A stretch of DNA of 64,000 nt from Stenopsyche tienmushanensis. Taxonomy: Eukaryota; Arthropoda; Insecta; Trichoptera; Stenopsychidae. Positions 39,974 to 51,846 of the stretch are shown here, piece by piece. How positions within the stretch are numbered: the first letter of the stretch is position 1; every line of letters begins with the position of its first letter. The stretch covers positions 2,480,001 to 2,544,000 of the forward strand of contig WACJ01000502.1 of assembly GCA_008973525.1 (NCBI GenBank), given 5' to 3'. The translations under genes and the position numbers were made by a program. Under the pieces are notes generated by a model. The model was given only the letters and a program-made list of their open reading frames with translations, searched no databases and was not told the origin of the DNA.

Positions 39974-40830
39974 TATACGATGTGCAGTATTTTTTGAAAT
40001 GCATTTTCAGTTTACGGTCATTCAATACCATTTCATGGATTTGCTACACCATTTCTGGGGTGGTCATCTCATTTAATCGACCACTGTGCTGTTCTCCTTG
40101 TCAGATCGTACGGCCTCGTTTAAACTCTGCTATCCAAAAGTATACTGCTGTAAACGAAGGAGCAGACTCCCCCAGTGTAGAATCTAGCTTGGCTTGATAC
40201 AAGTATTATAAAAGTAATAAATAGTGTTTTTTTTAAACAACAACCGCCATCTATACGTCAGGTCAGGGACATCTGGGACTATCTTCGATTATGAATTTCG
40301 AGTTTGAATATCAATAAAAAATTGATCTTGTTTAGTTTATAGACTATTTATTCATACAAATACCTACGAATACATTTAAAAAAAATAATTAAATTGGAAT
40401 TAGTTGATGGAATCGCACGTTTTCCGTCGCGTCTGCATATATTTTATTTTGTATGCAATATTTTCGAAAAGTCCTTATTTCAAAAGGGCGAGTCGGACAA
40501 TAATCGATAAATATTTAGTAGCATTCCGTCAGACGAAGTGAGTACTCGTACTTCGAGCTTGACTTTGATAAGCGTTCCTACGGACACACATACAATCGAA
40601 ATATACAGTTGGGGTTTCATTCACACGACTTACCTTTATTGTCACAGATTGTTAACGCACTAGTAGTCATTTTAGATTTGCAATTATGCAACATGCAACA
40701 AAGCTTTAACATGTAACTCGCTCAAACGCACTGTGTATTTTTTGTCTATATTTTGAACTTTTTTCGTAATTCACGCATTGTTTTCGCTTTTGCAGGCAGG
40801 CACTTTGATCCCATTTTATCCAAATGTCGA

Positions 40831-43800
40831 TCACACTATTGTGCCCTCGCCGTGTAATTCATGAATGATTACATTACTGGTGATTGAAGCTCTGTTGATT
40901 GAATTTCTTATTGGCTTAGGCGGTGGTTGGGGTCTTCTTTTGGGTAAAGTATCGTTCGCAGCAACAGTATCGTAAATTTGGCCATTTTCCATTGGGTTCC
41001 TGTTATGCCTAGTGTGAAAATAGTATCTAGGATATTCAGAAGTATTATTAGATAGTGAACTATTTCTGGGACGTTGCATTTTTGGATAAACATCGGCCTC
41101 AGTGTCGGACAACGACATTGACTTGCGATACTTATGATTATTTGGTAAGGCCAAATTGTGCTCGTAGCTCTCTTCTGCTATGGAGAATCGACGGTTTATT
41201 GGATAAGGAGGTCGGTGGTCCAGTCCCATTTTGTTCAACGACAAATGGGAGCTACCATCAGCTGTGGTTCTGGTTCCAAATGTGTCATAGATCAGCTTGG
41301 GTTGACCTTGTGTACCGACTGACATGTAGCTGGCATTGCTGATGGCACTGGGGACTCTGCCTTTTCTAGGCATGACAACATATCCTGGCATGTTGTTGGT
41401 AACTTGCTGGACAGGTTTTCTTTTGAAGAAAACAGGAGAAATATAATCGTTTGAATATAATGAATTTTCTTCAACTTTTTCCTCATGGTTTCGAAGAGGC
41501 GAAATGGAATCGGAGTGTGTATATGATGGAGAAATAGTCGAGCTTGGAACATTTTTTGACAAGGTAGAGCTTTCATCATTGAATGGATCTGTAAATAAAG
41601 TCATTATGAGTATAAAAAAATAAATGTTCAACCTTTTGTATGGTTACTGTATGGTGGATAAATAAGGGCATGATACATTATTTCTTATTGACATCCATGT
41701 CATCATCATAATTTATTCACTTCCTCATGTGCTTGATATTGAAGGAAGCATATATTCTGAGATTTGTTTGTGAATACTCACTTAACGGGTCACCCAGATG
41801 AGTCACCCACCCAACATCGGAGGATCGAAAACTATACAGAAGAAATTGTACAATGACGTTGTCCACTCGGTGCTGCTGTGCAGAGCACCAATATGGGTAG
41901 ACGCATTAAACATTCTAAGTGCTAGACCCAACATGGCTAGGGTACAGCGCGGAAATGCGCCCAGAGCTCACTGAGCACCACACCGTCAATATACCTCCTC
42001 GCAGAAGAGAGACAGGCCATACAAAATGGAGCAAAAACAGCATGTGAGAGAACACACCTTGACGGTGTGGCAGTCAAGATGAGACAGCCCCGCAAAGGGT
42101 CGGTAAACACACAGACTTAACCTGAGGGCTTGAAGCTTTAGAAAGCATGGCCGACTGTGCTTCCATCTGACCCAGATGCTTACCAGACATAGTTACTTTA
42201 GGGAATGTAGCTATAAAATACTCAAGGGGACAAGCCAGATATACAGCGTGCGTTATACAGCAAAAGAAAGAAGCCAACATAAACCCAGGGGGCATACATG
42301 GCTGCCATTTTAGTGCAATACTTAATTAGTAGCCGGTTGGTAGCTGAAAAGAAGGAGGGTTTTAATGTGTAGATCCCATACTACCACCAGAATTGTGGCA
42401 TCCTTTGAAGATTTGTCCCCTCCACAAACAAAGAGAAAAAATGTGTCACTCAGATGGGTCACCCAGATGGGTCACCTAGGTGAGTCATGCAGATCACTCA
42501 GATCGATAGGGATTTCAGTTGGTATAAATACCGAGAAGTTTTTTTCTGAAAGCTAGTGAAAAATTAATCAAAACATCCATTTTTTAACTGTAAAGGAATA
42601 CACAGGAATAAATGGATTACACAAGATCCACCACTTTTTTACGTTGGAAGTGCTAGAGTGAAAACGTATCTCAGAATGGCTTCTGCATAAACAATGAGGT
42701 ATTCCCAATTTACCTTGCGAATTCGAGAATAGATAGGTTTTCTTTTTTGGGAATGCAACGGAAGACTATATCACTATCCTGGCATAGTCCATCGACTACC
42801 ATTTTTCAGTTTAGGTATTACTATTGTTCTTGGCATGTGACATGATTTATCCATTTATAAGTTCTGCGTAGAAATCATCTTCAGTTAAAAGAACTTAGCT
42901 TTAGTCAAGAGCAAGAATTTGTAAAAGCTCAGCCGTTATAAAAGGAAGATGATTAATGCTTTTGTATTATCGAAAAAAATTAGGATCACACTAAACAGGC
43001 CGCAAGTTTAAGCAGTTAAACTGCATCTGGGCTCGTATACTTTTTTAAAAATAGTTTTAGGAACGCATGCAATCCTTAGGGTCTGTGTCGTCGGACACTT
43101 TCCATTGGAATAAGCATGGTGCATATATAGGCATGGCACGTGCACGACTGTGTCCGAGTTATGGTACACATGCTGTATCATGTTTATAGCGACTTTCTTA
43201 GTCTATGCTACAGAAAAAAAATGTATAAGATTATTTAACATCATTCGTTTGCTACAAACGAAAGTGTGCACGGATAGCAATTTCAAATCTCAAGTCCATT
43301 GACATTAAGCAAGATGGTGACAAGAGTCACATTTAGAAATAATCGTGTATTGAGCCATACGCTTATCTCGCATTGTTATCAGAAGAATCAATTTTCAACA
43401 TGGTAGCAATCGATAAATTAATCTGTTTATCTAGGGCACATTTTTGACGCATTAAGTAAATCAAAAAAGTTTCAGATGACTATAAAGTGAGAGAGTTCCA
43501 GCTATAGGCGTTTGAATTCAAATATCTGCAAGGGAGTGTTATTGCGAATTTGATTAAGTAAATAAACTGCGTAGACGGTCGATTGGCAGCATGGATGACG
43601 AAGAGCTGCGAGCGGAAGATGAACGAATTTCATTGACTACTTTACAATTTTGCACGAAAAGATCAATTGCCACAATAATTGTAACGCAATAATCGTAGAC
43701 AAAAATGATAACGACTAGATGAAGCAATAATTCCATTGGAGCTCAATGAATTTCAGTGCTTGAATCAGTAGAGTTACTGTAATTTCAGCTTATAAAATCG

Positions 43801-45192
43801 GACGTTTCATATGAAAATACTTATTGTGCCTGTTTGAAAGAGGTGTTAAAACATACCTAAAGTGTTTTCACTCTTCAGCAAGTTCTTAGATTCCTCCTTT
43901 TTGCTGATTTCATTGATTACTAGCGTTGATTGCCTCGATAGAGCAACGGATGCCGGTTCACCGGCAGACGAGAATTGCTTCGATTTTCTTTCGTTCCTTT
44001 TCTTTTTGCACACACAACAGCATATCAAGAGAACGATGATCAGAACGGTCACCAATGCGACGACTCCGATGATGAAGTACAATAAGTCGTTTTCGATACC
44101 CAGATCGATGTTCATCCTGTTCAACTTTTCGATCTGCAACGTGACCGTTTTGCTGTCGACGCCTGCCCCATTTCTTGCGAAGCACGTGAAGTTGCCCTTT
44201 TCATCGTGGGCAAGATTTGAAATAGTCAAATTGACGCATATTAAATTATCAGTTCTGGTTTCTGTTACGATTATGTTTTTGGCCATTTGCGTTTTGATGG
44301 GAATGCCTGAATCTTGCATCCATTCGACGTCTGGCAGTGGATTTCCGCTGGCTTTGCAGATCATTGTGATGGTTTCCCCGTCGGAATTGATTAGGTCGTC
44401 TTTCAATGGTTCTAATATGGCGGGAGGACATGCGAAATGGCTCGGATTTGATCCAGTCCATGTATAATTCGGAGGTTCGAAGCAAGTAACTGGAGTTTGA
44501 TTGTCTATTTTGTGACGATTTACAACGAAATCTCTGAACGGTCTCAGATTACAGTCGCATTTCCATGGATTATCATCGAGCTGCAAGGAGGCGAGACTTT
44601 GGAAGATGGTCTCTGTATCGTGTCTGATGATCGATAGTTGGTTGGAGTTGAGAGTGAGTATCTTCAATGATTTCAGATTGTTGAAAACACTCGACGATAT
44701 TTTAGACAGTCGATTATTGTGCAAGTATAGCTGTTGTAGATATACGAGCTCTTCAAATACACCTACATCCAATTTTTCTAAAAGGTTATCGTTGAGATGG
44801 ATAACGACCAGCTTGGTGAGATTTTGAAAAACACCAGGAGTTAAAAATTCAATTTTATTGAGTGATAAATCTAATTCATTCATATTGGAAAGACCATAAA
44901 ATGCTGCTGTATCAACCCTTTCAATTGAGCAATTTCTTAAGTACACTTTCTGGATGGAATTGTCTTTCCCACACGCTTCCACGAAAATATTCTCTTTTAA
45001 TTCAGTCAAAAAATTATTTTGCATGTTCAATATTTTAATTTCATTACTAAGTTTAGGTATCGCAGTCAAACTTCTATCCTTACAGTAAGCTGTCTTTGTT
45101 TGAATTTCACATGTTGCTTCATTATCTTGAGCGTATATTTCAGAGAACAGCCACAATATATAGAACAACCTTAATTTGGTTGATTTTTTCAT
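40831..45192 (-). CDS. Kekkon-like LRR-Ig transmembrane receptor 1
   Basis: Two coding exons, 43857..45192 and 40831..41588 (phase 1 junction), 697 aa. Order: signal peptide (about 1-21), LRR array (about 40-215), LRR C-flank with NPWKCDCNLRPFRDFV (208-223), one Ig domain (about 262-355, cysteines 279 and 337), membrane helix (about 371-395, LLYFIIGVVALVTVLIIVLL), and a long ~300-residue cytoplasmic tail rich in Ser/Pro with a PPPKP stretch. The last residues EGTIV match a class I PDZ ligand. The architecture is that of kekkon-family receptors, which modulate EGFR/BMP signalling and neuronal adhesion in flies; the ligand is not inferable here. The 2.3-kb intron holds an R1 fragment. A non-coding 5' exon may lie upstream. 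First of three same-strand paralogues. Confidence 0.9.
41785..42350 (+). mobile_element. R1-clade LINE 3' fragment
   Basis: The plus strand reads PNIGGSKTIQKKLYNDVVHS, PNMARVQRGN, then WQSR and HGRLCFHLTQMLT, with stops and frame breaks. It matches the better-preserved fragment at 61575-62660, including the ending CAATACTTA.TTAGTAGCCGG. It lies in the intron of receptor 1. Units of GGGTCACCCAGATG occur on both sides (about 41790 and 42450-42475). Confidence 0.7.
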
Positions 45193-45766
45193 CTTTATTT
45201 CTTAAAATTATATTTTCATCATACCAACCTTAAAAGATACAAAAGGATTACGTTAAAAAATGTATCAAATTCAAGTTCGTTTAACATTTTTTTGTAGTAT
45301 GGAAAATGCTGGATTAGGCAGGATGTAAACAAATATAGGCAATCATCTCAGGATCAGGGAATCATATTGAATGTATGCTGGGATCAGGACTATCAACATT
45401 GAATGCATATTGGAAAAAATATGTCCGGAGTTTGTCCAACATGTTAGTGTAGCTAGAGCTAGCTGAAAACAGAGTGCATGCAAAATTTAGCAAATCTTAA
45501 AGAGTCAATTTTGGGAAAATTATATCTAGGATGACCTTAAATTTAAAGGATGTTATTACAGATAGAAATCATCAAGTTGTGTAAATTTTTAGTGAAGCAT
45601 GAATAAAAGCTCAGACTTGGCCAGATATATTTTTTAAATGAAAATCTTTCCACTGAAAGAAGCACAAAAAAATCAAAATACGGAATAGAAATCAAAATGA
45701 TAAACAAAGCAAGCTTCTATAATATAAATATGTAATGCTTTCGATCACTATTGTTTCTTATTTATA

Positions 45767-46005
45767 TACAGGATGCGGCAGGGAAACTACCTTATTTTAA
45801 AATTGAATAACATAAACAGTATAGGAGATATCATATTACAGAGAGATGTTTAAAGATAGTCCACTGCATGATCGATATTAAACCTATACAATATAAAACG
45901 TTAGGTTTTGTTCTTTCAAATGAAAATTATTTCATACTTTTTGAAATAATTTTCGCGTCAGGGCGCGCATTTCAAATAAGGAAGTTTCTTTGCCGGAAAC
46001 ACAGA
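45767..46005. mobile_element. TIR MITE, family A, copy 2
   Basis: The left end TACAGGATGCGGCAGGGAAA and the inverted right end (CTGTGTTTCCGGCAAAGAAA) match the 24754-24923 element. The interior differs, with aacagtataggagat. Confidence 0.7.
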
Positions 46006-47423
46006 AATATTGTAATGTTTATACTTTTGGAATCCAATTCTGTTTTATTTAAATTCACAGGGTTCATATGATATAAATTCGCATAATAGAACATTTTAGG
46101 ATCTTAACGGTTGTGTTTTAGGGAAGAATATATCTAAAAATGTATTCAAGGAGTCTAAAATATACAAAATCTCATGGACAAACAGAAAAACGTATGACTC
46201 GAAGGAATAAAAGCCAATGGTGCAAATGTTAATTATGACATATTTTAGAACAGCTAATGGCCATTAGAAAATAAATACCAGCTCAGGTCACATAAAATGC
46301 TCGTGTTTTTGAAAGAGGCTATAAAAATAGATGCACAAATACGTTATATCGTTGGCTTGCAAGCAATTTAGTTTTGAGCTTTATTTTTTTGGGTTTTTCG
46401 AGAATTTGTTTGGTATTCAATGAAGGTTGAAATACAAATTCAAACTGTATATCGTCGAACATGTTATCTTCGAAAGTATGACAATGATTTTTTGATAAAA
46501 ATCGAATGAAAGACGTAGCGAATATTGAACGTTCTGAGAAATTTTTGACGATGGACTATTCAAATAATGAAAGGTGATCTTGATAGTAAATTCTGAGTAC
46601 ATTTTTACTCAGAATTCAAGCCATTCGACTCGATTAAATTCAAAGAATTGGACCATTCAATTTCCTCAGTAGTTGTACAACATATGCAGTTTTCAAATTC
46701 AAAATTAATACATTTAAGGAGAATTTCTTTAAATAGGATATTCCATTGAAATATAGGAAATCTATTGAAACTACTCATGAAATCAATAGGAATCATTCGG
46801 TTTTTTTTATGTGATTTTGGATATATTTTATATAGAAGTTTCAAAGTTATTTTTGCTATATAAGTCATAGCTTTTTTTTGTGCGATTTTTCGCGGAACGC
46901 ATCTACCGCACAAAAAAATGGTTTAAGTGTATTTAGAAAAGTAGTTGAAGTACAAATTATTATACACAATTGATTTAACTCGTATAAAATCGTATGGAAG
47001 CCTCAAACAAATGTTACCTTCTTATTGATAATAAACTATGATCAATCAATCATTCATCGAATGCTGATTGTCCTAGCATCTTCAATCCATTGTCGATCAC
47101 ATCTATTTTCAATGGTGATGAATTTGATCTGAAAAACATTAAAAAAATGCTTTGAAAAACCGTTTTTTGAATATTTTATAAATATTGTACTTTTGCAATG
47201 GCCATAATAATACATTTAAAACAGATTCCTTATCATGTTTTTATTTTTAGAAGTAGCGTCACTCTTAAGCCTATGTTATCTCGTATCATTTTACTGCGAA
47301 TTAAGGAAAATTACAATAAAACTCCTATAATATAATTGATTGGTTATCGGTAATGAGTCAAATGTGCAGCTTATGCTAATCGGACAATGTTGTGAAAAAA
47401 AAATATTTTTTAAGTTTTTTAAA

Positions 47424-47557
47424 AAGCGTTGAACCGTTATTTTTTTCATTTCGGCTTTGATTTCGGTTACGTTTCTAAAATTTAAATCGGTTTGGTTATG
47501 GTTTTCGTTCCGGCAAAAATAATGGTTTTACCGATTTCGTTCCGGTTCGAAGCCCTG
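47424..47557. mobile_element. hAT-type MITE remnant
   Basis: Ends in TTCCGGTTCGAAGCCCTG, the inverse of CAGGGCTTCGAACCGG at 50433, and carries internal repeats of (A/C)CGGTT-type words. The left terminus is degraded. Confidence 0.5.
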
Positions 47558-47686
47558 GTTTTTTTTTTACATTTACATTAAACAATTTTATTGGCTGGTT
47601 CAGTTTTGATAATAAATAAATGAAAAATAATTGGGTTTTCTGCATTCCTTTTCATGGTCACTAACCACTTTGACATGGTTTGTTGC

Positions 47687-47770
47687 TGTGTTTATTGCTT
47701 CAGGCCACGTGTAGCGTGGGCTGAGGCACTATAATGAAGGCTGAATACATATGCGCGCCAATATGCGTCA
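47687..47770 (+). repeat. Short dispersed repeat, copy 2
   Basis: Same family as 33014-33080 (GTTTATTGCTTCAGGCCACG). Family unknown. Confidence 0.5.
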
Positions 47771-49250
47771 ACATGGTGCATCCGTTAAACATCTCGAAAA
47801 ACAAATTGCGTTAACAGACAGTATGTGTACTAATTCAAAAATATTCACAGACATTCACACAATAACTCTTTAAAGTCTCATCATAATCGGATGAGTAGTA
47901 TTTTATTTATTAATTTTAATTCAAGGCTCAAGGCATTAAGAGGTTTAATGAAACATTTCTAAATACACATTGGTCTGCTCTTAATTTTTAAATGCAATTT
48001 TTATATTACTGCATCTGGAATACAATCAAAATTCAAAATAAATCCCTGTCATCTTTGATAACAAACCGATAATTGATTGATGACGAATTGGAATACGTTT
48101 TGTATCCAATAAGATGTTAAACGTTCGTAAATATAAGCATAATAAAAATGGAGGTGATATTGATAATTATTGCATTTTCCGCTATCATTATGATTGCAGT
48201 TGATAATAATGATTTTATCTTGTTTGGGAGAAAAGGTATCAGATACGTCTTGGACGAGTTTTTCCTAAATGAAAAACCGTATTAGATAAAAAAAAACACA
48301 TTGATTGCTCATATGAAGATAGTGTTTATGAAATATTGCTCGTATAATTGAATTATATTCGTTGCCAAACAGATATTTGCATGAGGGTCCTATAATTTGC
48401 ATAAGAAAACGGTTATTTCGTTTTAGTCAGACGTTACGGTTATTTAATGGCAATCAAGAAAAATAGCGAAAATGGTACCTGGAATCATTTCGAACAGCAA
48501 ATATATGTATTGATAAGAAGTATGTACATATTTTAAAGGTTTTCAGTCATTCGTAGTTTACTGAATGTTTGGTCACAAATTCAATACACGAGTCACTGAC
48601 GTTACATAGATAACTATGAATGCGACTTGGATGGCGAAAAATGGTCACGCCTTTGGGCTTATCTTATCAATAATAAATATTAACTGAGCTGATTACTGGG
48701 AAATAAGCAGCATTATTATTTGAGTCTATTAAGCAGGATTAGTTTCTCCAGTTGCATATTAATTTTCTCACTGCACTTAACGTTTTAACGCCCACGTATG
48801 ATGATACCAAAATCCTCGGCGGAAGGCCAAAATAACCAAGAGCGATTTATATGGCATTTTTGGTATCTAAACACGTGTCTAAGTTATTAGATTAAAAACT
48901 TTTTGGTCATAAGTTTGTATTGATTCGTATTCAAATGGAGTGTGTATGCATTTGATCTTGATTAGCAGATCACATGCATTTATAATCTCATCATCGTGAT
49001 GCTAAATATTATCGAGTGCTTTCATCAGATCTTATTTAGGCTTTGTAGTTGATTGCTCAATTAATCGATTGACTTTTATAGGACAAACAATATAGTACGG
49101 GAGGCAGCGAAATTATTTGTGTAATTATTCCTAAAAAGCTGATTTTTTTTTCGTTTTGTTGTTTTGATCAGAGTCGTAACTAGGGACATGTTGTGCTCGT
49201 GGCAAGAGTCTTAATTGCGCTCCCTCCCCCTTAACAAAAAAAAACGTGTG
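47771..49250. other. Intergenic AT-rich stretch
   Basis: Sequence between receptor 1 and receptor 2. No gene, structural RNA or recognisable repeat was found. Confidence 0.5.
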
Positions 49251-49261
49251 ACACATAGGGT

Positions 49262-49372
49262 ATGCGTGCATGCTTCTCACATGGACAGCTGTATGTGGGC
49301 TGCTCACGCCCAAATAATTTATTACCAGACGCTACCCTCACGCGGAAAAATGTTGTATATAAAAAAACACTT
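49262..49372 (+). mobile_element. Helitron Pif1-type helicase C-terminal scrap
   Basis: The plus strand reads RACFSHGQLYVGCSRPNNLL then KNVVYKKTLHY. CFSHGQLYVACSR…NVVY is the signature end of Helitron-encoded Pif1 helicases. The frame stays open to about 49620 but the later part (GSYEIECAACIIY…HKEYRN) is not recognised; a GIY-YIG-like remnant is possible. Confidence 0.7.
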
Positions 49373-49689
49373 CATTACCACGGTATGAGCACGATCTTTG
49401 GGATGGGAAAAAAGGTAAGAAGTCTCCTGCCAGACAAAAAGAACAATGTGAAAAACGAAAATCTGGGATCTTACGAGATCGAATGCGCAGCCTGCATCAT
49501 TTACAATACAGCAACGGCAATGGACGAAGGATGCTCAGTGAGCATTGCTCACAAAGAGTACAGAAATCGGGGATCGATTGATCGTGTCGTTTTGAGAACA
49601 GGCGTTTGTTTTGATAAGTAAGGTACGAACATCATTCTTATCGCTGACTAATTTTGTTATTTACTTTCTTTCTTCTTCTGTGGCGCTGA

Positions 49690-49880
49690 GAGAAAAGTTC
49701 GTTTGCAAAAACGATAGGGTTGCATCTTATGTGTGCATCGTTGCCGGTTGGGTGGTGATGCATAGGAAGCGGGAGCCAAGAGGAGTCGTCGAATAACCTT
49801 GACTGCGGGAGGACGTCCTTCCCGCAGCCAGATCTCTCTCTCGTGTATAATAAAGAGGTTATAAAAGCAGTCATTCTCTC
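49690..49880 (+). repeat. Solo-LTR-like repeat, copy 1
   Basis: Shares, in inverted orientation to the other two copies, the blocks CGTTGCCGGTTGGGTGGTGA, GCGGGAGGACGTCCTTCCCG and CAGATCTCTC.CTCGTGT. It is followed by tataataaagaggttataaa, which could serve as a poly(A)/TATA region. Ends are not resolved. Confidence 0.5.
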
Positions 49881-50432
49881 CGACATCCATCCATCTCATA
49901 CTATGGGTCCAGTTACATTACGGTCTGAGAGAGCGAGCCTGCGCGCTAGCACAGCCAGCTGAAGCAGAAGTAGGCTTTGGTGAATAAATGTACCATTACT
50001 TTCCAATACGATAACGTGCGACTCCGCGGGAGAGGGAGGGTTTCTCTCTTCGTTGCTGGACCCCGACGAGAGAAGAACTTCGAAAAGCGACGAAGTTCGA
50101 CATTTTATTGATACCTACTTCGTTTAGACCTCTATCACCGAACGAATGAAATCATTGATGATTTCCGTCGTTCATCGCAGCCGACTCGCGGGTCGGGGCC
50201 ATCGTTTGTGGACCGCGCCGCGATCAATCTCGATCAATCACGCAAAGTGCTCTTAGTCGCAGGTTCACGTGCGAATAATACAATACAAAATCATGATTAT
50301 TAATTTTAAATTGATTTTATTATTGTTTGAGTTTTTACCCATTGAACGTATAAAAACCTTACAAATGAAAGCTGGAAAAATCTATTTATCTGTCCGGATG
50401 CTTATTTTTCCATATAGATTTAGGGTTCTTAT
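49881..50432. other. GC-richer stretch between Helitron/LTR debris and a hAT MITE
   Basis: About 49900-50260 is noticeably GC-rich with no supported open frame. It could be further LTR-element sequence or a distal promoter/5' exon for receptor 1; the sequence does not decide. Confidence 0.3.
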
Positions 50433-51095
50433 CAGGGCTTCGAACCGGAATAAAACCGATAAAACCATTATTTTTGTCGGAACTAAAGCCATAACCGAAT
50501 CGATATAAATATAAGGAACGTAACTGAAACCAAAACCAAAATGATTCTTGATTTTTATTGATGATAAATTTATATTTGTAATCAGTAGAATTCATATGAT
50601 TGGAATCTTTATTGAATGATTTATAGCTGGATTTCGAACCGGAACCGAATCGAAATTCTATACCGTTATTTTGTTGGAGCGAAAATCGGAACTGAACCGG
50701 TTTTCGTGTTGATATTACTCTTTGCTCATCCTGTTGACCCTGTTAAATAAATGCATAAGATAATATTATTATGAATCAAAATTTCAGCTTGTAGTCTTAA
50801 GCCATTCATATGTATTTGTTATGTACCCAGATTGGAACCTATCTCATTTTCAAACGTGGGACTCTAAATTTCCAGCAAAAATCGTCAATTGAATTTCTTG
50901 CATTTCATGTTCTGTATGTCGTTCGTGTTTGGTTATATTTTCATCGGAACGCTTGCATAATATAAAAAAATATAAATGTTTAGAATTATTTTAAGATCCT
51001 ACTTATTAATTAGCATTTAGTAATAGCCCTAATACAACAATTAGTCACTCTGGGGAGCTGAACCGAAATGAAAAAAATACCGGTTCGAAGCCCTG
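50433..51095. mobile_element. hAT-type non-autonomous element
   Basis: Starts CAGGGCTTCGAACCGGAAT and ends ATACCGGTTCGAAGCCCTG (perfect 16-bp inverted ends), 663 bp, with many dispersed ACCGAA/AACCGG words inside. No open frame. The flanking 8-mers (gttcttat, ttttatag) do not match, so the ends may belong to separate insertions. Confidence 0.55.
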
Positions 51096-51542
51096 TTTTA
51101 TAGAAAAAAATAACATAAACTTAACATAGATATAAAATATTTTCTATACTCATTTGATGCATTACATAATTGCCTTAATATACATAATATCAATAATATT
51201 TGAGGAGAATCATAGTGCATATATTGTATTTATGGAAGAAACAATTCGATTTTCAATCATTCCTTAATATTTAAACATATAAAAATATAAATAAAACGCT
51301 ATTCAGGTGATTCATCAATAAATATGACCTAATTATAAAGTATTATTAACACGTATCGTACCAAGCATATTTTTTTAAAAATGACCCTTATATACAACCT
51401 TATTTTGGTTGGCAGACACCGGTGTCTGTCATGGCGTGTGCTAATACTTTGCCTACAGATTACAAACAATAGCCATACATTTTAACTTATATTTTAATAG
51501 ATTAAAAGAAGAAGTTTTAAACCTCGAAAGGGACTCACTAAT

Positions 51543-51590
51543 AATTTTCACAGCAAAATTCCGGGTTATATTTGAGTTCCGTCTGTATAT
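51543..51590. mobile_element. Isolated mariner terminus
   Basis: CAGCAAAATTCCGGGTTATA repeats the terminal inverted repeat of the 35833-36562 mariner. No partner end or transposase is nearby. Confidence 0.6.
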
Positions 51591-51846
51591 TTAAAAAAAA
51601 TGTCACTGGTGGCTGCCATGGCACGATACGTGTTAAATAACTATTTTCAGTATTTCTTATATTACAATTTACACTTAAAACGTATTTAACATTGTTTCTA
51701 GATTTTAAACATGATCGTTTTTATGCGTTCAAACTAAATTTTGAGATTTATAGTGCAACAGTCCATCGGCAGGGATGTTCTTTTTGAATTCATATTTTCA
51801 AACTATTTCTAACTTATAAGCACCACAGCAATTTATTTCAGAAGCT

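Noticed and set aside
43862..44467. 201-aa plus-strand open frame
   Set aside because: Antisense to receptor 1's Ig and membrane exon; no motif, while the minus frame has full LRR-Ig architecture.
46605..46913. 102-aa minus-strand open frame
   Set aside because: Isolated, no recognisable domain, no splice or promoter support, AT-rich context; insufficient to call a gene.
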